Origin: Saccharothrix obliqua
Lineage (GTDB): Bacteria > Actinomycetota > Actinomycetes > Mycobacteriales > Pseudonocardiaceae
NCBI RefSeq assembly: GCF_019375475.1
Contig: NZ_JAHXGQ010000003.1
Coordinates: 620,001 to 684,000, forward strand
Direction: 5' to 3'
DNA: 64,000 nt
Shown here: positions 32,607 through 40,036 of the stretch, piece after piece
Layout of the letters: each line of letters opens with the position of its first letter
How positions within the stretch are numbered: the stretch's first letter is position 1
Position numbers and translations under genes: made by a program
Notes under the pieces: model-generated
Database searches by the model: none
What the model was told of the DNA's origin: nothing
What the model saw: only the letters and a program-made list of their open reading frames with translations

Positions 32607-33521
32607 ATGTTGTCTTTCCGTCATGCGCTGGTCTGCGCGGCGGTGCTCGCCGTGACCGGCGGGCCCGCCGTCCAGGCGGCCGAGCCCTACCCGGCCACCA
32701 TCCAGCTCCCGAACGGCTTCCGGCCCGAGGGCATCGCGATCAGCGGCGAGCGGGCCTACTTCGGGTCGATGGGCACGGGCGCGATCTACCGGGCCGACCT
32801 CGCCACCGGTCGCGGCGAGGAGTTCGTCCGCGGCACGTCCGGCGGCGCGGCGCTCGGCCTCAAGGTGGACGACCGGGGGCGGTTGTTCGTCGCGGGCGGC
32901 GGCACCGGGACCGCGCGGGTCGTCGACACCGCCAACGGCGCCGTGCTCGCCACGTACCGGCTCGCCACGCGGTCCTCGTTCGTCAACGACGTGGTGCTCA
33001 CGCCGGGAGCCGCGTGGTTCACCGACTCGTCCACCCCGGTGCTGCACAAGGTGCCGTTCGGCAGCGGCGGCGCGCTGCCCGCCCGACCGGAGTCGGTGCG
33101 GTTGTCGGGCGACATCACCTACGTGTCCGGCACCAACGCCAACGGCATCGAGACCACGCCGGACGGGCGGGCGTTGATCGTCGCCCAGCACAACACCGGC
33201 AAGCTGTTCCGCGTCGACCCGGCGACCGGCGTGGCGCGGACGATCACCGTCGCGGGCGGCGCGCTGACCAACACCGACGGCCTGCTGCGTGCCGGGAACA
33301 CCCTGTACGTCATGGAGAACCGGAACAACCGGGTCGCGGTGGTCGACCTGGACGCGACGGGCGCGAGCGGCGCGTTGCGCCAACGCGTCACCGACCCGCG
33401 GTTCGACGTGCCGACCACGGCGGCGGCCTTCCAGGGCAGGCTGTACCTGCCGAACGGCCGGTTCACCACGCCACCGACGGCGGGCACGACGTACACGGCG
33501 GTGGCGATCCCGAAGCCGTGA
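32607..33521 (+). CDS. Secreted SMP-30/gluconolactonase-like beta-propeller
   Basis: 304 residues. Signal peptide MLSFRHALVCAAVLAVTGGP ends at VQAA. The mature part has regularly spaced propeller strands: NGFRPEGIAISGERAYFGS, GLKVDDRGRLFVAGG, NDVVLTPGAAWFTDS, NGIETTPDGRALIVAQ and TDGLLRAGNTLYVMEN. The N and D residues in these repeats match the metal-binding positions of SMP-30/lactonase enzymes. ATG 32607 is preceded by AAGGGA. Probably a secreted lactonase or ligand-binding propeller; substrate unknown. Confidence 0.82.
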   Translation: MLSFRHALVCAAVLAVTGGPAVQAAEPYPATIQLPNGFRPEGIAISGERAYFGSMGTGAIYRADLATGRGEEFVRGTSGGAALGLKVDDRGRLFVAGGGTGTARVVDTANGAVLATYRLATRSSFVNDVVLTPGAAWFTDSSTPVLHKVPFGSGGALPARPESVRLSGDITYVSGTNANGIETTPDGRALIVAQHNTGKLFRVDPATGVARTITVAGGALTNTDGLLRAGNTLYVMENRNNRVAVVDLDATGASGALRQRVTDPRFDVPTTAAAFQGRLYLPNGRFTTPPTAGTTYTAVAIPKP

Positions 33522-33556
33522 CGTGGTTGCTCCGGCACGGACTGTAACGACCTCGG

Positions 33557-34513
33557 GTGCGTGACCGAGTTAATGGCGTGAAGGCGTTGTTGCTCCGGCT
33601 CTACCGGTACACCGGGGTGCGGGGACTGATCCTGCTCGGTGTGGCACTGCTCCTCGGCACGATCCTCGTGGCGAGCGGCGGGTTCGAGCCGTTCGGGCGG
33701 TCGAGCGGCACGCTCGGCACGTTCAGCATGGCGATCGGCGCGCTGGTGGTGATCGCGGTGGGCGCCGCGCAGTACCGGCGGTCGTCCGCCACGGTGGGCC
33801 ACGAGGAGGTCGTGGTGCCGCTGCTGCGCTCGGAGGCCAAGTTCTGCCTCATCCTGCGGCCGTTCGGGCAGGACGCGCACGTGGTGCTGCCGAAGGTGGG
33901 CGCCAAGCGGCGGGTCGGCGGCGGGACCCCGTTCACGCCGAACGTGACGTTGGAGCAGGTCGTCACCACTGCCGCGCGAGCCGTGGGCGACATGAAGACC
34001 TACGGCATCGTCGACCAGCGCACCGTCTTCGCGCCGCCCGGTCCGGTGCTGATGCGCGCGGCGGACGACGAGTGGCAGTCCGTGGCCCGCAACCTGATCC
34101 GCCGCGCGGCGGTGATCGTGCTGGTGCTCCCGCCGGACCGCGAGTTCGGCGACGGCTTCCTGTGGGAGATCGAGCAGATCCGCCGCTACGACCGGACGTC
34201 GCGGGTGGTCGTCGTCGTGCCGCCCGGTTCGGGTGCCGAAGCGCACGAGGAAGCGCTGCGGCGGGCGTGCGTGCTGATGGCGATGCTCGACGGCGAACCG
34301 GACCGGTTCCGCGTGCACGAGTACGAGCTGCTGTTCCCACCGACCACGATGGTCATCCGGTGCACCGCCGACGGTGTGCGGTGGTGGGAGACGCAGGACG
34401 AGCCGGTCGAGCGCACCATGCTCGGGCGCAAGCGGAAACGGGTGTTCGCCGACGCCACGTACCGCGAGGTGCTGGAGGTGGCGATGCGGGAGATCGACCA
34501 CGAGGCGAACTGA
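33557..34513 (+). CDS. Membrane-anchored protein with a TIR-like cytoplasmic domain
   Basis: 318 residues, GTG start (GTG 33578 possible). Two membrane helices (about 14-36 and 48-68) are followed by a cytoplasmic domain. That domain has KFCLILRPFGQDAHVVLP, VTLEQVVTTAARAVG, an invariant-looking DDEWQSVARNLIRRAAVIVLVLPP and GFLWEIEQIRRYD. The LRPF-xD, DxxWQ and WEI elements define a widespread family of membrane-tethered TIR-fold-like proteins, where the Glu in WEI would be catalytic. No associated effector gene is adjacent. NADase or signalling activity is an inference. Confidence 0.6.
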   Translation: MRDRVNGVKALLLRLYRYTGVRGLILLGVALLLGTILVASGGFEPFGRSSGTLGTFSMAIGALVVIAVGAAQYRRSSATVGHEEVVVPLLRSEAKFCLILRPFGQDAHVVLPKVGAKRRVGGGTPFTPNVTLEQVVTTAARAVGDMKTYGIVDQRTVFAPPGPVLMRAADDEWQSVARNLIRRAAVIVLVLPPDREFGDGFLWEIEQIRRYDRTSRVVVVVPPGSGAEAHEEALRRACVLMAMLDGEPDRFRVHEYELLFPPTTMVIRCTADGVRWWETQDEPVERTMLGRKRKRVFADATYREVLEVAMREIDHEAN

Positions 34514-34800
34514 GCGCCGCCCTGCCCGCCCCGTTTGCCTCACTTGCCTCGCCGAACCTGCCTGCCCGCGCCGCGCGGCCGACGCCCGCCGGCCCCGCCT
34601 CGCGCCGCTCCAGCGCCGCCGGTCGGCCGACCCGTCGCCCCGCCTTGCCCACCGCCGACCCGCGCCGCTCCTCCGCCCTCGTCCGTCCCCGCCGCGCCCG
34701 GCTCCGCTCGTCCCCTCGCACATCGGCGGCCCGGGTGGGCGGGGATGTCTGCCAGAGCGGTTGCCCCGGGGTCAGCGGGGCTCGACTACCATCACGGCCG
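34514..34800. other. Pyrimidine-rich intergenic segment with lspA promoter
   Basis: 287 nt, strongly biased to C and T on the plus strand between about 34520 and 34730. No frame is credible. TACCAT at 34787-34792 stands 8 nt before the lspA ATG and is a probable -10 for a leaderless transcript. Confidence 0.5.
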
Positions 34801-35310
34801 ATGACGACCAGCACATTCACCCGCCGCCTGCCCGTCGTGGTGGCCATCGCCCTGACCGTTCTGGTCGTCGACCAGGCCACCAAGTTCTGGGCCGAGAGCA
34901 CCCTCGTCGGCCGCGCGCCGATCCCCGTGCTCGGCGACTTCATCCGCTTCCGCCTGCTCTACAACCCGGGCGCCGCGTTCTCCCTGGGCAGCGGCTCGAC
35001 GTGGATCTTCACCATCATCGCCGCGGTGGCGGTCGTCGTGCTGGCGCGGTTCGCCACCCGGCCGCAGACGGCCGGGCGGGCGTTCGCCCTGGCGCTGCTG
35101 CTCGGCGGCGCGTCCACCCACCTGCTGGACCGGCTGTTCCGCGCGCCGGGGTTCGCGCGCGGCCACGTGGTGGACTTCATCGACTACAACGGCTGGTTCG
35201 TGGGCAACGTCGCCGACATCGCCCTCACCGTCGGCGCGGTCCTGCTCGTCCTGTTCGGCTTCACCGAGCAGGAGGACGATCAGGCCGGGAAGCCCGACCG
35301 GGCCGAGTAG
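34801..35310 (+). CDS. lspA: Lipoprotein signal peptidase (signal peptidase II)
   Basis: 169 residues, four membrane helices. It removes signal peptides from diacylglyceryl-modified prolipoproteins at the cytoplasmic membrane. Conserved blocks are VVDQATKFW in helix 1, YNPGAAFSLG, and the two catalytic aspartates in GHVVDFIDYN and VGNVADIALT. There is no ribosome-binding site; a TACCAT -10 stands 8 nt before ATG, so the transcript is probably leaderless. The last 31 nt overlap the convergent SDR gene. It is not next to the usual rluD or ileS, so it may be an additional copy. Confidence 0.93.
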   Translation: MTTSTFTRRLPVVVAIALTVLVVDQATKFWAESTLVGRAPIPVLGDFIRFRLLYNPGAAFSLGSGSTWIFTIIAAVAVVVLARFATRPQTAGRAFALALLLGGASTHLLDRLFRAPGFARGHVVDFIDYNGWFVGNVADIALTVGAVLLVLFGFTEQEDDQAGKPDRAE

Positions 35311-35993
35311 CCGTAGTCCGCCAGCAGCGCCTGCCCGTTGACGGTCGGCGACGCGGCCAGGAACAACACCTGCCGCGCCACGTCCGCCGGCGACTGCACG
35401 GGGAAGTCCGCCTGGTCCAAGGCGTCGTCGCCGAGATCGCCCCGTGCCATCGGGGTGTCCACGATGGACGGGCACACGCAGTTCACGCGCACCCGTTCCA
35501 GCTCCACAGCCAACGCGCGCGTCAACGCCACCACCGCGCCCTTCGACGCGCAGTACGGCACCATGCCCGGCGCGGACACGAAGGCCGAGTCGCTGGCCAG
35601 CAGCACGATCGCGCCACCCGTCGACAGGTGCGGGTAGGTGTGCTTGGCCAGCAACAACTGCCCGGTCACGTTGACCGCCAGCACGGCCGCGATGTCCGCC
35701 GCCAGGGTGTCCACCAGCGGCGTGCCGACGGGACCGGAGATGCCGGCGCAGCCGACCACCACGTCCAGCCCGCCGAGCCGCCCGACCGCCTCGGTGACGC
35801 CCGCGACGACGCTCGGTTCGTCCGTGACGTCCGCGCGCACGGTCGGCACGTCGGCCGGTCCGTCGGCGAGGTCCAGCGCCACCACCCGCGCGCCCTCCGC
35901 CGCGAACGCACGCGCGCACGCCAGGCCGATCCCCGACGCCCCACCAGTGACCAGCACGTTCCTGCCCGCGAAGCCCAGATCCACGGCTCCCAT
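35280..35993 (-). CDS. SDR-family oxidoreductase
   Basis: 237 residues, a classical SDR. TGGASGIG binds the cofactor; GCAGISG stands for the NNAG motif; the catalytic Ser is in LLASDSAFV and Tyr-Lys in MVPYCASKGA. The C-terminus (GQALLADYGYSARSGFPA) is shortened relative to the common VDGG end. It overlaps the end of lspA tail to tail by 31 nt. No substrate can be inferred; the neighbouring MoaF-like gene is divergent and could be related in function. Confidence 0.9.
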   Translation of the reverse strand: MGAVDLGFAGRNVLVTGGASGIGLACARAFAAEGARVVALDLADGPADVPTVRADVTDEPSVVAGVTEAVGRLGGLDVVVGCAGISGPVGTPLVDTLAADIAAVLAVNVTGQLLLAKHTYPHLSTGGAIVLLASDSAFVSAPGMVPYCASKGAVVALTRALAVELERVRVNCVCPSIVDTPMARGDLGDDALDQADFPVQSPADVARQVLFLAASPTVNGQALLADYGYSARSGFPA

Positions 35994-36128
35994 CCTGGCC
36001 GCGCGCCGCACGCGGCGGGTTGTCGGCCCACGCACCGTCCTTGTCCGCCGCCGCACGGCCTGCGCCCGCCCCGTTCCACCACGCACCCGTCCCCGCGAGA
36101 CTGCGGCCACGTCGAGAAAGGACCGCCT

Positions 36129-36923
36129 GTGACCGAGACCGCAACGACCCTGTCGGACACGTCGACCTGGCTGCCGCTGGACGGCCTGGCCCCCGGCTTC
36201 GACGAGAGCAAGGCGCCCACGGTCGACGACCTCAACGGCCTCGAACTCGTGCTGGACGGCGAGGACGGCTCCGCGCGGCGGGTGGAGTTCACCGGCGCGA
36301 ACCGCGTCGAGTGGGACGGCGCGGCCGACGAGTGCGAGACGTTCCTCGTGGACGACGACCTGTACTACACCCAGTTCCACCCGGCCGCCCGGCCCGACGA
36401 GGCCGTGTCGTTGTTCCTGGACCGGCGGGACGGCCGCGCGCTGATCGTCACCACGGCCATCGGTGAATCCGGCACGCCGCGCGTGACGCAGCGGTTCGTG
36501 ACGGCGACCATCCGCGACGCCGCCGTGCGCGGCGCGGCGGCGGCACCGACGACGGCCCTGATCGGCCGCCGCGCCATGTGGGTCTACAGCGCCGACCACG
36601 CCTACGAGCACGTCTACCTCAGCCCGCACTGGTACTCGTGGCAGTGCCTGGCCGGTCCGGAGAAGGGCTTGGCCGACACCGACGAGAACTCGGCGTACCA
36701 GCTGCGGCCGGGTGTCTACGTGTTCACGTGGCGGGAGAAGGTGATCCCGTGCGCGGCGGTCACCGTGGCCGACCACCGCGACGTCCGCAACCTCCGCTCC
36801 CACGGCGTGCTGTTCGGGCTCGATGAAACGGGTCGCACGCCGACCCACTTCACCTTCGGCGCGAACGGCCGCCTGCTGAGCAACACGGTGCACCCGGAGC
36901 AGTACGACCCGGCCCGCGGATAA
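36129..36923 (+). CDS. MoaF-like protein
   Basis: 264 residues, soluble. Two beta-barrel halves are visible: an N-terminal region with LNGLELVLDGEDGSARRVEF and TQFHPAARPDEAVSLFLDRR, and a C-terminal region with AYEHVYLSPHWYSWQCLAGPEKGLADTDENSAYQLRPGVYVFTWREKVIP in sequence. The latter is the characteristic MoaF C-terminal pattern. The family was named from a molybdenum-cofactor locus, but its lipocalin-like fold also occurs in aryl-metabolism enzymes, so a cofactor role is not established. GTG 36129 has AAAGGA 6 nt upstream. Confidence 0.78.
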   Translation: MTETATTLSDTSTWLPLDGLAPGFDESKAPTVDDLNGLELVLDGEDGSARRVEFTGANRVEWDGAADECETFLVDDDLYYTQFHPAARPDEAVSLFLDRRDGRALIVTTAIGESGTPRVTQRFVTATIRDAAVRGAAAAPTTALIGRRAMWVYSADHAYEHVYLSPHWYSWQCLAGPEKGLADTDENSAYQLRPGVYVFTWREKVIPCAAVTVADHRDVRNLRSHGVLFGLDETGRTPTHFTFGANGRLLSNTVHPEQYDPARG

Positions 36924-36951
36924 TCCCGCGCGCCCGCCGCGCTCTCCCCGC

Positions 36952-36957
36952 TACGGT
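36952..36957 (+). promoter_or_regulatory. -10 element of a leaderless transcript
   Basis: TACGGT stands 8 nt before GTG 36966, the same spacing as at lspA. The methyltransferase gene has no ribosome-binding site. Confidence 0.45.
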
Positions 36958-36965
36958 CCGGTTCC

Positions 36966-37691
36966 GTGGACTACTTCGGGGAGAGCGTCGCGGCCCGCTA
37001 CGACGAGGTGTCGGGGGACATGTTCGACACCGGCGTCGTCGGCCGCGCGGTGGACGTGCTGGCCGACCTGGCGGGCGCGGGCCGCGCCTTGGAACTGGGC
37101 ATCGGCACCGGGCGGATCGCCCTGCCGCTGGTCGACCGGGGTGTGCCGGTGCACGGCATCGACATGTCCGACGCGATGGTGGCGCGGATGCGTGCCAAAC
37201 CGGGCGGCGACCGACCCGGCGTGACGATCGGCGATTTCGCCACCACCCGGGTGGACGGCGAGTTCTCGTTGGTGTACCTGGTCTACAACACCATCATGAA
37301 CCTGACGTCCCAGGACGCCCAGGTGGACTGCTTCCGGACGGCCGCCGCCCACCTGGCCCCCGGCGGGACCTTCGTGGTCGAGGTCGGGGTGCCCGAGCTG
37401 CGCAGCGTGCCACCGGGTCGGAACAGCCTGCCGTTCCACGTGAGCGACACGAAGGTCGCCTTCGACGTCTACGACTTCGCCACCCAGCACATGACCTCCA
37501 ACTACGTGGAGGTGGTCAACGGCGAAGGCAGCTACCGCACCATCCCGTTCCGCTACGTGTGGCCGTCCGAACTGGACCTCATGGCCCGCCTGGCGGGTCT
37601 GGACCTCAGCGACCGCTGGTCGGACTGGGACCGCTCGCCCTTCACCGCCGACAGCACCAAGCACGTGTCGGTCTGGCGGAAGCCCGCCTGA
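36966..37691 (+). CDS. SAM-dependent methyltransferase (class I)
   Basis: 241 residues. The N-terminus VDYFGESVAARYDEVSGDMF is typical of the small-molecule class I family. Motif I is ALELGIGTGRIALPL, the acidic loop after strand 2 is VHGIDMSDAMVARM, and motif post-I/II is FSLVYLVYNTIMNL. A beta-rich insertion follows before the last strands (FRYVWPSELDLMARLAGL). Start GTG 36966 has a leaderless promoter. A hairpin at 37702-37741 closes the unit. Substrate unknown. Confidence 0.88.
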   Translation: MDYFGESVAARYDEVSGDMFDTGVVGRAVDVLADLAGAGRALELGIGTGRIALPLVDRGVPVHGIDMSDAMVARMRAKPGGDRPGVTIGDFATTRVDGEFSLVYLVYNTIMNLTSQDAQVDCFRTAAAHLAPGGTFVVEVGVPELRSVPPGRNSLPFHVSDTKVAFDVYDFATQHMTSNYVEVVNGEGSYRTIPFRYVWPSELDLMARLAGLDLSDRWSDWDRSPFTADSTKHVSVWRKPA

Positions 37692-37701
37692 GCCCGGGAG
37701 C

Positions 37702-37741
37702 GTGGTAGCGCAGGCACCACCACGGGTGGTCCCGCTGCCAC
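37702..37741 (+). terminator. Hairpin after the methyltransferase gene
   Basis: GTGGTAGCG (37702-37710) pairs with CGCTGCCAC (37733-37741) with one G-T wobble, and an inner ACCACC/GGTGGT stem stacks on it. It begins 10 nt after the stop codon. Confidence 0.65.
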
Positions 37742-37832
37742 CCCGGCCGCCCGGCGGGTTCCCCGGATGGTTCCGTCCACGGTGGACGGCGAGTATTTGT
37801 CTCGACTGATGAACCCCTTGCGGAGGAAGAAC

Positions 37833-38654
37833 ATGTCGAGACTGAAGTCCGTGCGCCGTGGAGTTGCCCGAGTGGCCGGCGTCGTGGTGCTGGGCGCGTT
37901 CTGCGCGACCGCGATGACCGGCACGGCCGGCGCCATCGTCAACGGCGAGGACTCCACCGAGCGCTACCAGTTCATGGCCTCGATCCCGGAGACCGTGCCC
38001 GAGGCGGGCAACGCCAAGGGCGTCTGCGGTGCGTCGTTGATCCACCCGCGGTGGGTCGTGACGGCGGCCCACTGCGTCGACCCGGAGGGGACGGGCGCGG
38101 TGCCGGACGGGACCGTGCGCATCGGCAGCGACAAGCGGACCTCCGGCGGCACCGTCCGGAACATCGACCGCGTGGTGCGCCACCCGGGCTACCGCGTGGG
38201 CACCCAGCCGAACCGCAACGACATCGCGCTGGTGCGGTTGGACCGCCCGGTCGCCGAGCAGCCGATCCGGATCGCCAACCGGGCGGGCGACCCCGGCACC
38301 CCGACCCGGCTGCTGGGCTTCGGCACCACGGTCGAGGGCGGCCTGCCCGACTGGAAGTTCCCCGAGCGGCTCCAGCAGCTCGACACCCGGCGCGGCGCGG
38401 AGTCCGAGTGCGCGCCCGGCTTCGCGGACCGGACCCGGCTGTGCACGATCAGCCGGAAGCCCAACGCCATGGCGTGCTCCGGCGACTCCGGCGGTCCGCA
38501 GGTGCAGCGCGGCAAGTGGGGCCGCTGGGAGCTGATCGGCGTCACCTCCGGTCCTGGCAACACGGGCGACAAGTGCTCGGCCGGTCCGGGCCTCTACACC
38601 AACGCGACCGCGTACCACGGTTGGATCCAGAAGACCATCAACACCAACCGCTGA
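37833..38654 (+). CDS. Secreted trypsin-like serine protease (S1 family)
   Basis: 273 residues. A signal peptide with a hydrophobic core VAGVVVLGAFCATAMTG is followed by a short prosequence. The mature end IVNGEDSTERYQF corresponds to the classical IVGG-type N-terminus. The catalytic triad is complete: His in VVTAAHCVD, Asp in NDIALVRLD, Ser in CSGDSGGPQV. Paired cysteines flank each. ATG 37833 has GGAGG 7 nt upstream and is preferred to ATG 37809. A typical extracellular actinomycete protease. Confidence 0.92.
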   Translation: MSRLKSVRRGVARVAGVVVLGAFCATAMTGTAGAIVNGEDSTERYQFMASIPETVPEAGNAKGVCGASLIHPRWVVTAAHCVDPEGTGAVPDGTVRIGSDKRTSGGTVRNIDRVVRHPGYRVGTQPNRNDIALVRLDRPVAEQPIRIANRAGDPGTPTRLLGFGTTVEGGLPDWKFPERLQQLDTRRGAESECAPGFADRTRLCTISRKPNAMACSGDSGGPQVQRGKWGRWELIGVTSGPGNTGDKCSAGPGLYTNATAYHGWIQKTINTNR

Positions 38655-38744
38655 CCCAGCCCGAAACACGCGCCATCCGGGTTGGCGGCGCGTCAAGGGG
38701 GCGGTGCGGCGGCTGCCGCTCCCGGTAGGCGTAACGAGGTTTCG

Positions 38745-39274
38745 TCACCCGCTCGCCTCCGCTCGCCCCGCTACCAACACCGACCCGGCGATGATCGCCG
38801 CCAACCCGACTACCGTGGACCACCGCACTTGCTCGTCACGGAGCAGCCAGCCGAGCACGGCGGTAACGCCTGGCGACAGGTAGAACGCCAAGGTCGCTTT
38901 GCCCGGTCCGGCCTGTGCGATCAGGCCGTAGAAAACGGTGAGCGTCAAAGCCGTGAACACCACACCCAGTGCTACCAAGGCAATCACGCTGCTCACCGGC
39001 GGCATAGCACAAGGCAGCCGCGGTGATCAGGGTTCCGCCAAGCAGCAGGTGCGAACTACCGCCGATGTCTACCCCGAACAGCAGCGCGATGCCGGCGAAT
39101 CCCATCACGAGCCCGAGGGTTCCCCTGGCACCTGCCGGTCTCTCGTCGGGCGCGAACCCGCCCGAACACCACGACCACCGGCGGAAACCCACGCAGTGCG
39201 ACCGCGATTACCAGGTAGGCCGCACCCCACAGCAAGGACAGCGCCCCGAGGAGCAGCCAGTTCCTTCGGCTCAT
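38745..39274 (-). pseudogene. EamA-family (DMT) transporter, degraded
   Basis: The start codon at 39274 opens MSRRNWLLLGALSLLWGAAYLVIAVALRG, a normal EamA first helix, but homology breaks after about 40 residues. It continues in a second frame (TLGLVMGFAGIALLFG, LITAAALCYAAG) and then a third (SSVIALVALGVVFTALTLTVFYGLI, LSPGVTAVLGWLLRDEQVR). Only about 530 nt remain of a normal 900, so there are internal deletions as well as frameshifts. No functional product is expected. Confidence 0.75.
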
Positions 39275-39531
39275 CACCTGGCGCTTCCGGTGCGGTCTTC
39301 GCTCCCGATCGGCACCGGACGATGCTACGGGGCTACCTCGAACAACGTCCTTACCGCGCCGAGCTGCCGCTGGGGCAGCAGCTCGCGCACCCGGCGTTGG
39401 TTGCGGCCGGAACCAGTCTGGCCGACCGGTTCCCACGCTTCGAGGGCAGCGGTGGCGGCAGCCTCGGGCTCGACTGCCGAGGTCTGGCCGGAGCGCTCCC
39501 GGACGTAGTGCACCCTCGCTTGAACGCCTGG

Positions 39532-40035
39532 TCAGGCCCGGTCGTCGGGGCGGGCGGCGTGCCAGGCCGCCTCGAACTCGGCCTCGGTGATGCGGTGGCC
39601 CACCAGCTCCGGGTCGAACAGGTCGGCCACCGGCGGGTTGAAGAGCCAGTCGTCCGGGGTGCCCCGGTACGCGACGCCCGCCGGGGTGATCTCGACCTGG
39701 CGCAGCCGCCGCCCGTCCGGGCCCACCTCGTACAGGTGCGCCCCGTCCTCCTCCCGGTACCGCAGGTGGACGACCGGGAGGTCGGCCAGCGCCCCGAAGT
39801 CGGGGTGGTCGCGCTGGGCGGTCCGCTGGTCGCGCAGGCCGTCGAGCCCCGCCGGCAGCACCGGCGCGTCGACGTCCACCTCCGCGACGCCCGTCAGGTC
39901 CAGCGACAGCTCCTCCGGCCGGTCGATCACCTCGACCTCGGCGAACGTCTCCAGCACCTGCCGGGCGGAGTCGGCGTGGATCCACCACCACAGGCCGCCC
40001 ATGCCGTAGTCGTGCAGCACCAGGTACCGGGGCAT
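39532..40035 (-). CDS. Conserved hypothetical protein coupled to ABC transporter
   Basis: 167 residues, acidic, soluble. The start MPRYLVLHDYGMGGLWWWIHADSARQVLETFAEVEVI is distinctive and recurs, in my experience, in small actinobacterial proteins of unknown function. C-terminal landmarks are ITPAGVAYRGTPDDWLFNPP and DPELVGHRITEAEFEAAW. ATG 40035 lies one base after the stop of the transporter ATPase, so it is translated from the same transcript. No role in transport can be deduced. Confidence 0.7.
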   Translation of the reverse strand: MPRYLVLHDYGMGGLWWWIHADSARQVLETFAEVEVIDRPEELSLDLTGVAEVDVDAPVLPAGLDGLRDQRTAQRDHPDFGALADLPVVHLRYREEDGAHLYEVGPDGRRLRQVEITPAGVAYRGTPDDWLFNPPVADLFDPELVGHRITEAEFEAAWHAARPDDRA

Positions 40036-40036
40036 G

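Noticed and set aside
39325-39513. 62-codon minus-strand frame between EamA pseudogene and hypothetical gene
   Set aside because: No recognisable family, no ribosome site; probably non-coding or decayed sequence.
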